Origin: Nitrosomonadales bacterium
GTDB lineage: Bacteria; Pseudomonadota; Gammaproteobacteria; Burkholderiales; Gallionellaceae
Length of the DNA stretch: 64,000 nucleotides
Reading direction: 5' to 3'
Assembly: GCA_016716325.1 (NCBI GenBank)
Contig: JADJWO010000001.1
Coordinates: 2,046,001-2,110,000 of the forward strand
Part shown: piece after piece, positions 8,299 through 16,163 of the stretch
How the letters are laid out: each line of letters begins with the position of its first letter
Numbering within the stretch: the first letter of the stretch is position 1
Notes under the pieces: generated by a model
Told to the model about the DNA's origin: nothing
Database searches by the model: none
Seen by the model: the letters and a program-made list of their open reading frames with translations, nothing else
Program-made: the position numbers and the translations under genes

Positions 8299-8325
8299 TT
8301 AGCACTCATGCAGTTTGAGTGCCAG
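8299..8325. promoter_or_regulatory. CIRCE operator (HrcA binding site) in front of rpoH
   Basis: Reads TTAGCACTC - 9 bases - GAGTGCCAG, against the CIRCE consensus TTAGCACTC-N9-GAGTGCTAA. The left arm is perfect, the right arm matches 7 of 9, and the spacer is exactly 9 bases. It lies 26-52 bases upstream of the rpoH start codon, where HrcA would block initiation. This puts sigma-32 synthesis under the HrcA repressor. I recall a comparative study proposing HrcA control of rpoH in betaproteobacteria, but cannot confirm it here. Confidence 0.85.
8309..8325 (-). promoter_or_regulatory. Possible sigma-54 type -24/-12 promoter for rpoH, inside the CIRCE
   Basis: On the minus strand the bases read CTGGCACTCAAACTGCA. 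This has GG and GC at the exact 12-base offset of the RpoN consensus TGGCAC-N5-TTGCA, with one deviation (CTGC for TTGC). Initiation about 12 bases downstream (near 8298) would give a 25-base leader with the AAGGAGG in place. E. coli rpoH is known to have one sigma-54 promoter. The left half of the match comes partly from the CIRCE arm, so chance is possible. Confidence 0.3.
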
Positions 8326-8442
8326 AAGGGGGTGAAGTTCAAACAAGGGGTAAGGATGTGCTACCTGAATCAATCTGGTTATAAAAGATCGGAGCGATGG
8401 CCGATTGTGCAGAAAAAAGCGGGGTGGCGGCAGTTCAGAGAT

Positions 8443-9351
8443 TCAGCGTGGTGCGATCTGCGACAAGTGCCGCGCCACCGACAGCCAGGCGCCCAGCCAG
8501 CCGAGATAGGCCGAGAACAGCAACAAGGACAGGCTGTCTCCGGCAGACAGGGGGCGGAGTGCGAACTGGCTGCCGTAGAGTTGCGATAGTGCATCGAGCT
8601 GGTGGTTGAGCAGTAACAGGCTTGCCGTGATGATCAACCATGCCGCGATTCCACCGAGCGCTCCTTGCATCGCGCCGAAATACAGGAACGGCCTGCGGAT
8701 GAAACCGTTGGTCGCGCCGATCAGCTTTGCGACCTCGATCTCGTCGCGCTGGGTGAGTATCTGCAGGCGGATCGTATTGAAGGTGATGGCGATCAGCGCA
8801 AAACTGAGCAGGCTGGCGAGGATCAACACCGCAAGATGACCGAATTTGAGCAAGGCCTCGAGTTTGTATGCCCAGGCAGAATCGAGCTGGGCCTGCTCGA
8901 CGCCGGCTTGCTTCGACAATTCCTGTTGCAAAGCATCCAGAGCTTGCGCGTCGGCATTTCTGGGATGCACGACAAAGGCATCCGGGAGCGGGTTCTTGTC
9001 CAGTCCGCCGATCACGTCTGCGAGGCCGGTGCTTTGCTTGAGTTGCTCCAGCGCCTGGGCTCGCGGGACGAAGTCGGCGCTGGCGATGGCGGGATGTTGC
9101 GCGAGTTGCTTGCGCAGTTTGTCGATGTCGTCGTCCTTGACCTCCATGTCGAGGAACAGGCTGATCTGGGGCGTGCTGGAAAGCTGGGTAACCAGTCCCT
9201 GGGCGTTATGCAGCAATACATAAACGCCGGATGGCAGCGCAAGCGCGATGCCGATCACAAGGATGTTGAGCAATCCTGCCAGAGGCGAGGCAAACATGCG
9301 GCGCAGCGCGGTGCGAAGTACGGCGATATGCATGGCAAAAGCGGACATCAT
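8443..9351 (-). CDS. ftsX: Cell-division ABC-like permease FtsX
   Basis: FtsX pairs with FtsE at the division septum and relays ATP hydrolysis to periplasmic cell-wall hydrolase activation. The 302-residue product has an N-terminal cytoplasmic tail, one helix at about 28-48, a large periplasmic domain at about 50-175 (FTSX-ECD-like), and three C-terminal helices. The conserved IRLQILTQRDEIEVAKLIGATNGFI loop lies between the second and third helices. The start overlaps the ftsE stop (ATGATG), typical of this pair. It is the last gene of the ftsY-ftsE-ftsX cluster before rpoH. Confidence 0.96.
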   Translation of the reverse strand: MMSAFAMHIAVLRTALRRMFASPLAGLLNILVIGIALALPSGVYVLLHNAQGLVTQLSSTPQISLFLDMEVKDDDIDKLRKQLAQHPAIASADFVPRAQALEQLKQSTGLADVIGGLDKNPLPDAFVVHPRNADAQALDALQQELSKQAGVEQAQLDSAWAYKLEALLKFGHLAVLILASLLSFALIAITFNTIRLQILTQRDEIEVAKLIGATNGFIRRPFLYFGAMQGALGGIAAWLIITASLLLLNHQLDALSQLYGSQFALRPLSAGDSLSLLLFSAYLGWLGAWLSVARHLSQIAPR

Positions 9352-10001
9352 GATCGCAACTCACCTTCCTTCAAGGCGAGCACACGCACCTGGGTATCCT
9401 GCAATACGCTGGCATCGTGCGTGGAGATCAGCAGCGTGACGCCGACTTGGTGGAACGACCTGAATATTGCCATGATCTCCTGCGCGTATGCCGCATCCAG
9501 ATTGCCGGTCGGCTCGTCGGCCAGCAGGATGGCCGGGCGGTTCACGATGGCGCGCGCGATGCACAGGCGCTGCTGCTCGCCGCCAGACAGCGAGATGGGC
9601 TCGGACTTCTCGCGATTGAGCAAGCCGACCTTATCCAGCGCGGCGCGCACGCGCTTGCTGCTTTCGCGGTGATCGAAGCCGCAGATCTGCAATGGCAACA
9701 GCACGTTATCGAACACATTACGGTCGAACAGCAGTTTGTGATCCTGGAAGACGATGCCGAGATTGCGGCGCAGATAAGGCAACGCGCCGTCCTTGAGCGC
9801 ACCGACGTTCTGGTTGTTGACCAGCACGCTGCCCGAGTTGGGACGCTCGATCGCGGCGATGAGTTTGAGCAGCGTGCTCTTGCCCGCGCCGGAGTGACCG
9901 GTGAGGAACACCATCTCGCCCTCGGCGATGTCGAACGAGACGTTCTTCAGCGCCTCATAGCCTCCGGGATAGCGTTTATGGACCTGGTTGAAATGGATCA
10001 C
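9348..10001 (-). CDS. ftsE: Cell-division ATP-binding protein FtsE
   Basis: ABC-type ATPase that partners with FtsX at the septum. The 217-residue product has Walker A GHSGAGKST (about 36-44), the Q-loop region, signature LSGGEQQR, Walker B AILLADEPTGNLD and the switch His in STHDA. Length is normal for FtsE. The start forms an ATGA overlap with the ftsY stop and the stop overlaps ftsX, so all three are co-transcribed and probably translationally coupled. Confidence 0.97.
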   Translation of the reverse strand: MIHFNQVHKRYPGGYEALKNVSFDIAEGEMVFLTGHSGAGKSTLLKLIAAIERPNSGSVLVNNQNVGALKDGALPYLRRNLGIVFQDHKLLFDRNVFDNVLLPLQICGFDHRESSKRVRAALDKVGLLNREKSEPISLSGGEQQRLCIARAIVNRPAILLADEPTGNLDAAYAQEIMAIFRSFHQVGVTLLISTHDASVLQDTQVRVLALKEGELRS

Positions 10002-10975
10002 GGTTCCAGCCCCATCAGTGCCGCGACGAAATCTTCCGCGACGAACGGGCGCAAGTCGTCCAGCCCTTCACCAACGCCGATGAAACGCACCGGGATCGGG
10101 TGCGCTTTGGCGATGGCGGCGATCACGCCCCCCTTGGCGGTGCCGTCCAGCTTGGTCAGGATCAGGCCGGTCACGCCGAGCGCCGTATCGAAAGCCTTGA
10201 CTTGCGACAACGCGTTCTGCCCGGTATTGGCATCCAGTACCAGCAGTACTTCATGCGGGGCATCGGGCAAGGCCTTGGCGATCACGCGCTTGACCTTCTT
10301 GATCTCTTCCATCAGGTGCGCCTGGGTGGTCAGGCGTCCGGCAGTGTCGGCCAGCACCACGTCGATCTTGCGTGCCTGCGCCGCCTGCACCGCGTCGTAG
10401 ATCACCGCGGCCGAATCGCCACTCTGCTGCGCGATCACCGTCACGTTGTTACGCTCGCCCCAGGCCATCAATTGCTCGCGCGCCGCGGCACGGAAGGTGT
10501 CGCCAGCCGCCAGCAGTACCGATTGGCCCTGGCTTTGGAAATGTTTGGCCAGCTTGCCGATCGAAGTGGTCTTGCCTGCGCCATTCACGCCGCACAGCAT
10601 GATGACGAACGGCTTGTGCGGCCCCTCCGGCTGATCAAACCGGGCCTGCAGCGGCTGTGCCAGTGGCTTGAGCAACTTGAACAGGCAGTGAGCGAGCGCT
10701 TCCTTGAGCTGCGCCGCCTCGTTCAGGCGTTGTTCCCTGACCTGGTGGCGCAGGTCGGAGAGCAGCGCGTTGGTCGCATCCATGCCGACATCGGCGGTGA
10801 TGAGGATGGTTTCCAGTTCCTCATACAGGTCGTCGTCGATTTTCCCGCCGCGCCCGAACAGGTCGGCGAACTGGTTGCCGGTGCGTGCCAGACCGGCTTT
10901 CAGGCGTGCGACCCAGCCACCACCGGATTGGGTGTTAGACGATTCGGACGGATTCTTTTTCAGAAAACTGAACAT
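9998..10975 (-). CDS. ftsY: Signal recognition particle receptor FtsY
   Basis: Membrane-associated SRP GTPase that receives ribosome-SRP complexes for co-translational insertion. The 325-residue product has a short N-terminal acidic/linker part and an NG domain: N domain about 35-110, P-loop GVNGAGKTTS near 130, DTFRAAAREQL, DTAGR, and TKLDGTAKGG. A much longer open frame continues upstream to 11980, but it is antisense to the M16 peptidase gene. The ATG at 10975 (MFSFLKKNP) is the family-like start. The A domain is very short, as is common in betaproteobacteria. It diverges from the M16 peptidase gene. Confidence 0.95.
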   Translation of the reverse strand: MFSFLKKNPSESSNTQSGGGWVARLKAGLARTGNQFADLFGRGGKIDDDLYEELETILITADVGMDATNALLSDLRHQVREQRLNEAAQLKEALAHCLFKLLKPLAQPLQARFDQPEGPHKPFVIMLCGVNGAGKTTSIGKLAKHFQSQGQSVLLAAGDTFRAAAREQLMAWGERNNVTVIAQQSGDSAAVIYDAVQAAQARKIDVVLADTAGRLTTQAHLMEEIKKVKRVIAKALPDAPHEVLLVLDANTGQNALSQVKAFDTALGVTGLILTKLDGTAKGGVIAAIAKAHPIPVRFIGVGEGLDDLRPFVAEDFVAALMGLEP

Positions 10976-11056
10976 GCCGGATAGGGTCGGGATATGGAAA
11001 AATGGGGCATAATGCGCGCGCATTTTATGCCGATTACACCTTGAAGGGCTAGAGAC

Positions 11057-12421
11057 ATGAAAGTTTATCTGTTTTGCATCGCACTGTTGTGCGGGTGGGT
11101 GCAGACCGCCGCGCAAGCCGAAGTGTTCGAGCGTACCCTGGCGAACGGGCTGAAGGTGATCGTCAAGGAAGACCATCGTGCACCGGTAGTGGTACAGCAG
11201 ATCTGGTACAAGACCGGCAGCATGGATGAACGCACCGGCGTGACCGGCATCGCGCACGTGCTGGAACACATGATGTTCAAAGGCACCAAGGCGGTGCCGA
11301 TGGGCGAGTTCTCCAAACGCATCGCGGCGGCAGGCGGCCGCGAAAACGCCTTCACCAGCTACGACTACACCGCCTATTTCCAGCAATTGCACAAATCGAA
11401 ACTGCCGCTGGCGATGCAGCTGGAATCGGATCGGATGCAGAACCTGACCCTTTCGGCTGCCGAATTCTCCAAGGAAATCAAGGTGGTCATGGAAGAACGG
11501 CGCTGGCGCACCGAGGATGAGGCGCACGCGCTGCTGCAGGAAAAGATGATGGCGACGGTCTATCAGGAGCATCCCTACCGGCATCCGGTGATCGGCTGGA
11601 TGAGTGACCTGGAATCGCTCACGGTGGGGGATGCCAAGGCGTGGTACACCCGCTGGTACGCACCCAACAATGCCACGCTGGTCATCGCCGGCGATGTCAG
11701 TGCGAACGAAGTGTTCGCGCTGGCGCAACGCTATTACGGCGGGATCCCGACGCGCGTGATGCCGTCGCGCCGTGATTATGATGAACCCGCGCAGACCGGC
11801 ATCAAGCGGCTGGTGGTCAAGGCACCAGCCGAATTGCCGCATGTCGTGATGAGCTTCCATGCGCCCGTGCTGCGCGATCCCGGGCAGGACTGGAAGCCTT
11901 ACGCGCTGGAGATACTGGCCGGGGTGCTGGACGGCAGCGAATCGGCGCGCCTCAACAAGCATCTGGTGCGCGAACAGCAAATCGCCAGCGGTGCGGGCGC
12001 AGGCTATGACTCGGTATCGCGCGGCCCGGGTCTGTTCATCATGGAAGCCACGCCCAGCGCCGGCAAGACGGTGGTTGATGTCGAAGCCGCGTTACGCCGC
12101 GAGATCGCGCAACTGGTGCAGGACGGGGTGAGCGAGGAGGAGCTGAAGCGCGTCAAGGCGCAAGTGACGGCAGGCGAGGTGTACAAGCGGGATTCGGTGT
12201 TCTATCAGGCGATGCAGATCGGCCAGATGGAAAGCATCGGGCTGGGACACCGCGTGATCCCGCTGATGCTGGAGAAATTGCAGGCGGTTACCGCCGAACA
12301 GGTGCGCCAGGTCGCCGGTGAATTCCTTCAGGAAGACAATCTGACCGTTGCGGTGCTCGACCCGCAGCCCCTGTCGGGCAAACCGAAAACCAGGATGGAG
12401 GGCAACTCGCATGTTCGCTAG
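11057..12421 (+). CDS. Zinc metallopeptidase of the M16 (pitrilysin) family, active partner
   Basis: Probably periplasmic: residues 1-21 form a signal peptide (ending TAAQA). The inverted zinc motif HxxEH is present (HVLEHM, about residues 71-76), and the distal Glu expected about 75 residues later lies in EIKVVMEERRWRTEDE. A C-terminal M16C domain follows, for 454 residues in total. It overlaps the next gene, which encodes a partner without the zinc motif; such pairs form active heterodimers in known cases (for example PqqF-like and mitochondrial processing-type enzymes). Substrate unknown. Confidence 0.92.
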   Translation: MKVYLFCIALLCGWVQTAAQAEVFERTLANGLKVIVKEDHRAPVVVQQIWYKTGSMDERTGVTGIAHVLEHMMFKGTKAVPMGEFSKRIAAAGGRENAFTSYDYTAYFQQLHKSKLPLAMQLESDRMQNLTLSAAEFSKEIKVVMEERRWRTEDEAHALLQEKMMATVYQEHPYRHPVIGWMSDLESLTVGDAKAWYTRWYAPNNATLVIAGDVSANEVFALAQRYYGGIPTRVMPSRRDYDEPAQTGIKRLVVKAPAELPHVVMSFHAPVLRDPGQDWKPYALEILAGVLDGSESARLNKHLVREQQIASGAGAGYDSVSRGPGLFIMEATPSAGKTVVDVEAALRREIAQLVQDGVSEEELKRVKAQVTAGEVYKRDSVFYQAMQIGQMESIGLGHRVIPLMLEKLQAVTAEQVRQVAGEFLQEDNLTVAVLDPQPLSGKPKTRMEGNSHVR

Positions 12422-13742
12422 ATTCGGACTGGCCGGCCTTGTTGGCACGGCAGCATTGTGCTGCGTTGCGACCTTCGCCTGCGCGTCGCCCCAGATACAG
12501 CACTGGCAGAGCGCCAGCGGTGCGCGGGTGCTGTTCGTTGAGGATCACGACATCCCGATGCTCGATGTGTCCGTGGCTTTCCCGGCAGGCAGCAGCTTCG
12601 ATACGATCGAGCAATCGGGGCTGGCAGGCCTGACGCACCACATGCTCGACCTCGGCGCGGAAGGCCTGAGTGAAGACGACATCTCGCGCGGCATGGCGGA
12701 TATCGGCGCCCAGTTCGGCGGCGGCTTCGACCCGGATCGGGCCAGCGTGTCCCTGCGCACCCTGAGCAGCGCGGCGGAACGCGACCGGGCGCTGGATATC
12801 ATGGCGCGCGTGCTGCAGCACCCGGCGTTCCCGGAAGCGATCCTGGCGCGTGAAAAGGCGCGGGTCATCGCCGCGCTGCGGGAAGCCGAGACCAAGCCTG
12901 AAGCCATTGCTGGCAAGGCTTTCAGCAAGGCCGTTTACGGCGCGCATCCTTATGCGCTGCGCGCATCCGGCGAAGTCGCCAGCGTGGAAAAACTCGCGGT
13001 GCGGGACTTGCAGGAGTTCTATCGCACGCACTACCGGGCCGGTGGCGCGGTCGTCGCCATCATGGGCGACGTGACGCGTGCCGGGGCCGAGGCCATCGCG
13101 CAACAGCTTACCGCGCAATTGCCGCAGTCCGATGCGCAGGTCGCGCTGCCCGACGTCACCACGCGTATCGCAGCGAGCGAGCAGCGCATCGACCATCCCG
13201 CCAGCCAGAGCCACATCCTGATCGGCGCGCCGGGCATCGCGCGCAGCGACCCGGACTATTTCACGTTGTATGTCGGCAACTACATCCTCGGCGGGGGCGG
13301 CTTCGTATCGCGCCTGATGAACGAGGTGCGCGAGAAGCGCGGCCTGGCCTACAGCGTGTACAGCTATTTCATGCCGATGAAACAGCCCGGCGCGTTCCAG
13401 ATCGGCCTGCAGACCAAGAAGGAACAGGCCGACGAAGCTCTGCAACTGGTGCGAGGCACGCTGGCCGAATTCATCGCCAAAGGACCGACCGAAAAGGAAT
13501 TGACCGCAGCCAAACAGAACATCGGCGGCGGCTTTCCGCTGCGCATCGACAGCAACCGCAAGATACTCGAATATCTCGGCGTCATCGGCTTCTACGACCT
13601 GCCGCTGACCTATCTGGACGACTTCCCGCGCAAGGTTGAGCAGGTCAGCGTCACGCAGATACGCGACGCGTTCGCACGCCATCTCGATCCGCAGGCGATG
13701 GCGACGGTCATCGTGGGCGCGCCGGATGGGGCGGCAAAATGA
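12411..13742 (+). CDS. M16-family protein lacking the zinc motif (non-catalytic partner)
   Basis: A 443-residue protein with a signal peptide (about 1-26) and two M16-like halves. Where the active homologue has HxxEH, this one reads THHMLDLG, so the catalytic Glu-His pair is missing; it probably provides the second half of the substrate chamber. The C-terminal half keeps the GGGGFVSRLMNEVREKRGLAYS signature of the family. The ATG at 12411 (after GGAGGG) overlaps the upstream gene by 11 bases. Co-translation with the active peptidase supports a heterodimer. Confidence 0.9.
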   Translation: MFARFGLAGLVGTAALCCVATFACASPQIQHWQSASGARVLFVEDHDIPMLDVSVAFPAGSSFDTIEQSGLAGLTHHMLDLGAEGLSEDDISRGMADIGAQFGGGFDPDRASVSLRTLSSAAERDRALDIMARVLQHPAFPEAILAREKARVIAALREAETKPEAIAGKAFSKAVYGAHPYALRASGEVASVEKLAVRDLQEFYRTHYRAGGAVVAIMGDVTRAGAEAIAQQLTAQLPQSDAQVALPDVTTRIAASEQRIDHPASQSHILIGAPGIARSDPDYFTLYVGNYILGGGGFVSRLMNEVREKRGLAYSVYSYFMPMKQPGAFQIGLQTKKEQADEALQLVRGTLAEFIAKGPTEKELTAAKQNIGGGFPLRIDSNRKILEYLGVIGFYDLPLTYLDDFPRKVEQVSVTQIRDAFARHLDPQAMATVIVGAPDGAAK

Positions 13743-13757
13743 ACTTCAAATGCTTTT

Positions 13758-13824
13758 GTCCACGAAAGACACGAATTATTCTTGTTGAACATCCTCTTTC
13801 GTGCCTTTCGTGTTTTTCGTGGAC
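13758..13824. repeat. CACGAA-family inverted repeat between the M16 gene and rsmD
   Basis: GTCCACGAAAGACACGAA (13758-13775) is repeated inverted at 13807-13824 with 17 of 18 bases matching, around a 31-base centre. It can form a long hairpin. The same CACGAA motif appears at 17138-17299 and 22773-22981 in other gaps, so it is a dispersed family. It lies right before rsmD and may supply part of its leader. Confidence 0.8.
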
Positions 13825-13838
13825 GGTCCGATTTTAAA

Positions 13839-14378
13839 TTGAACAAGGTTCGCATCATCGGCGGCGAAATGCGCAGCCGCATCATCACCTTTCCCGATGC
13901 GGAGGGGTTGCGGCCCACGCCGGACCGGGTGCGCGAGACGCTGTTCAACTGGCTGGGGCAGACGCTGCACGGGCGCAGCTGCCTTGACCTGTTCGCCGGC
14001 AGCGGCGCGCTGGGGTTCGAGGCCGCTTCGCGCGGCGCCGGGCGCGTGGTGATGGTGGAAAAGAATCCGCGCGTGGCAAAAGCCCTGCAGGACAATGTCC
14101 GCAAGCTGGGGTGTGGGAATGTTTTCGTGCGGGCGCAGGATGGGCTAGAATTAGCAGCCAATGATGCGTTGCGATACGACGTGATCTTCCTTGACCCGCC
14201 CTTCGATAGCGACTATCTGCCCAGGCTGCTGGAAATATTGCCGCAGCGATTGAACGAGAACGGCAGGCTGTATGTCGAGTCCGGCGCGGCGATAGCGGTT
14301 CCGCCGCCGTGGCAAGAGATCAAGTCGGGCAAGGCGGGGCAGGTGCAATACAAATTACTGGAGCTGGTCGATGATTAA
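13839..14378 (+). CDS. rsmD: 16S rRNA (guanine966-N2)-methyltransferase RsmD
   Basis: Methylates G966 of 16S rRNA using S-adenosylmethionine. The conserved family start NKVRIIGGE lies right after a TTG at 13839, with no ATG nearby. The in-frame ATG at 13782 would add 19 residues translated from a repeat element, so TTG is preferred (179 residues). Motif I reads LDLFAGSGALGFEA and the catalytic motif IV LDPPFD is present. The end overlaps coaD by 8 bases, a common pairing. No good ribosome site is visible, which is unusual. Confidence 0.92.
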   Translation: MNKVRIIGGEMRSRIITFPDAEGLRPTPDRVRETLFNWLGQTLHGRSCLDLFAGSGALGFEAASRGAGRVVMVEKNPRVAKALQDNVRKLGCGNVFVRAQDGLELAANDALRYDVIFLDPPFDSDYLPRLLEILPQRLNENGRLYVESGAAIAVPPPWQEIKSGKAGQVQYKLLELVDD

Positions 14379-14844
14379 GGTGGTTTATCCGGGAACATTC
14401 GATCCCATCACGCGCGGCCACGAAGACGTGGTGCGGCGTGCCGCCGGACTGTTCGGCGAGGTCATCGTCGCGGTGGCGGAAAGCCGTACGCACACGCTGT
14501 TCTCGCTGGATGAGCGGGTGGACATGGCGCGCGAAGCCTTTGCGGATTTCGGCAACGTGAGGGTGGAGGGTTTCAGCGGCCTGCTGATGAGCTTCGTACA
14601 GGCGCAGAATGCGCGCGTGGTGTTGCGCGGATTGCGCGCGGTATCGGACTTCGAGTACGAGTTCCAGCTCGCGGGGATGAACCGCAACCTGTACCCGGAA
14701 ATGGAAACGCTGTTCCTGACGCCGGCGGAGACATACACCTTCATCTCGGCCACCATGGTGCGTGAGGTGGCGCGCTTCGGCGGGGATGTCAGCCAGTTCG
14801 TCTCGCCTGCGGTGGCGGACAGGTTGCGCAAGAAGAATCAATAG
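14371..14844 (+). CDS. coaD: Phosphopantetheine adenylyltransferase
   Basis: Catalyses the penultimate step of coenzyme A synthesis, transferring AMP from ATP to 4'-phosphopantetheine. The 157-residue product has the nucleotidyltransferase start YPGTFDPITRGHED (TxGH motif), GLRAVSDFEYEFQL in the middle, and the closing ISATMVREVARFGGDVSQFV stretch in the place of ISSTxVRE. Length is normal. It overlaps rsmD and is followed by a ferredoxin gene, a frequent arrangement in betaproteobacteria. Confidence 0.97.
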   Translation: MIKVVYPGTFDPITRGHEDVVRRAAGLFGEVIVAVAESRTHTLFSLDERVDMAREAFADFGNVRVEGFSGLLMSFVQAQNARVVLRGLRAVSDFEYEFQLAGMNRNLYPEMETLFLTPAETYTFISATMVREVARFGGDVSQFVSPAVADRLRKKNQ

Positions 14845-14864
14845 AACTTAACAGGAGGAGAAAC

Positions 14865-15116
14865 ATGGCACTGATTATCACCGACGAATGCATCAACTGC
14901 GACGTATGCGAGCCGGAATGCCCGAACGACGCGATCACGCAGGGCGACACCATCTACGTGATCGACCCGGACAAATGCACCGAATGCGTGGGGCACTACG
15001 ACACCCCGCAATGCGTCGAGGTGTGCCCGGTGGACTGCATCCCCAAAGACCCGGCGCACGAAGAGTCACAGGAACAACTGCAAGCCAAATATGAACGGCT
15101 GATGGCTGCCAAGTAG
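14865..15116 (+). CDS. YfhL-type 2[4Fe-4S] ferredoxin
   Basis: An 83-residue small electron carrier with two cysteine clusters: CINCDVCEPECP near the N-terminus and CTECVGHYDTPQCVEVCP further on. The 8-base insertion in the second cluster is typical of the YfhL/FdxA-like Alvin ferredoxins, which have very low potentials. A C-terminal acidic helix follows. AGGAGG precedes the ATG. A strong terminator lies just downstream, so this ends the M16-rsmD-coaD strand run. Confidence 0.93.
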   Translation: MALIITDECINCDVCEPECPNDAITQGDTIYVIDPDKCTECVGHYDTPQCVEVCPVDCIPKDPAHEESQEQLQAKYERLMAAK

Positions 15117-15136
15117 TCGCTTAGCGTTGTCGCACA

Positions 15137-15172
15137 ACAGCCGCACGGGGATCCTGTGCGGCTGTTTCTTTT
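15137..15172 (+). terminator. Rho-independent terminator after the ferredoxin gene
   Basis: ACAGCCGCAC (15137-15146) pairs perfectly with GTGCGGCTGT (15156-15165) around a 9-base loop and is followed by TTCTTTT. It is 20 bases past the ferredoxin stop codon. Confidence 0.88.
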
Positions 15173-15291
15173 GCGGCTATGCATTGCTGTCCCTATGTTT
15201 CACTGGTCGGGAATTTCATCTGCTGTGGTATCCCCTGCGGACGAAATTCCCACCTGCTGAAATGACCACCGAGGCGGATATCTATGATGCT

Positions 15292-16119
15292 TTATTTCCG
15301 CCAGATGTCCCTGATCGGCTCGGCGTCGCGGCTGTAGCCGAGCGCGGGCAGGCCGTAGAAATCCAGCAGCGTGCGCAACACGTTGTAGTGGTCGATGGGC
15401 TGGTTGCTCCTGCCCGCCTTGACCATCGGGCCGACCATGATCGTCACGATGCGGTTCCGTTCCTTGTAGTTGTCTTCGTCCCAAGTCAGGATCAGCAGGC
15501 TGTTGTGCTTGAAGGCCCATTCGACATATGGCGCGATGTGCTTTTCCAGCCACGCGTCGGCCATGTAGAAACTGCCGTCGTGCATGTCGTTGTCCTGGTC
15601 GGGGATGACGAAAGACACGGTCGGCAGCTTGTCGAAATCCTGCGGGAAGTCTGCGAAGCGCCGGTTCAGTTCGGCGGGGGTGCTTGCTCCCTGCCAGTTC
15701 GCCAGCGGGTTGTGCTTGCGCTGGTACGCGCCGGACATGCAGCTCAGGTCGCCGGTCGCGGGCAGTGATTCGGCATAGCTGGCGAAGCTCAATCCGTTTT
15801 TCCGCAGCACGGTGGCAAGGTTGTCGCCGTCGAAACGGAGCGGGCAGGCGTTGCTGGTGACGCCCTGCGTCGAGCCGGAGAACAGGGCCAGATAGTTCGG
15901 CTGGCTGGGGTGCATGATGCCGTAGGAGTTCGTGAACAGCGCGCCTTGTTTTGCCAGTTTGTGGATGTAGGAGTCGCTGTTGCGCTTGTCCATGATCTGC
16001 GCATAGCCGCGGTTCTCTTCGATCACGACGACCACATGGTCGGGGCGCGGCAACGGCGTGGCGCGGGCTGCGGGTATGCCGGCAAGCAGGGCCAGCGCGG
16101 CAAGCAGGGCGAACTTCAT
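15292..16119 (-). CDS. Secreted phosphoesterase (AcpA/phospholipase C-like, PF04185-type)
   Basis: A 275-residue exported protein with signal peptide 1-20 (ending AARA). It has the alkaline-phosphatase-superfamily start VVVVIEENRGYAQIM, where Glu-Asn binds metal in this family. Later come SYGIMHPSQPNYLALFSGST (the nucleophile region), VIPDQDNDMHDGS and LILTWDEDNY, with the last Asp/Glu as metal ligands. Such enzymes include acid phosphatases and phospholipases C; the substrate cannot be chosen here. The ATG at 16119 has GGAG upstream; longer in-frame extensions are antisense to mutM. Confidence 0.87.
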   Translation of the reverse strand: MKFALLAALALLAGIPAARATPLPRPDHVVVVIEENRGYAQIMDKRNSDSYIHKLAKQGALFTNSYGIMHPSQPNYLALFSGSTQGVTSNACPLRFDGDNLATVLRKNGLSFASYAESLPATGDLSCMSGAYQRKHNPLANWQGASTPAELNRRFADFPQDFDKLPTVSFVIPDQDNDMHDGSFYMADAWLEKHIAPYVEWAFKHNSLLILTWDEDNYKERNRIVTIMVGPMVKAGRSNQPIDHYNVLRTLLDFYGLPALGYSRDAEPIRDIWRK

Positions 16120-16163
16120 GTTTTCTCCGGCATGATAGATGGCATGCCGGATGATACCCCATT

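Noticed and set aside
10976..11980. 335-codon N-terminal extension of ftsY
   Set aside because: Runs antisense through the M16 peptidase gene; the FtsY family start is at 10975.
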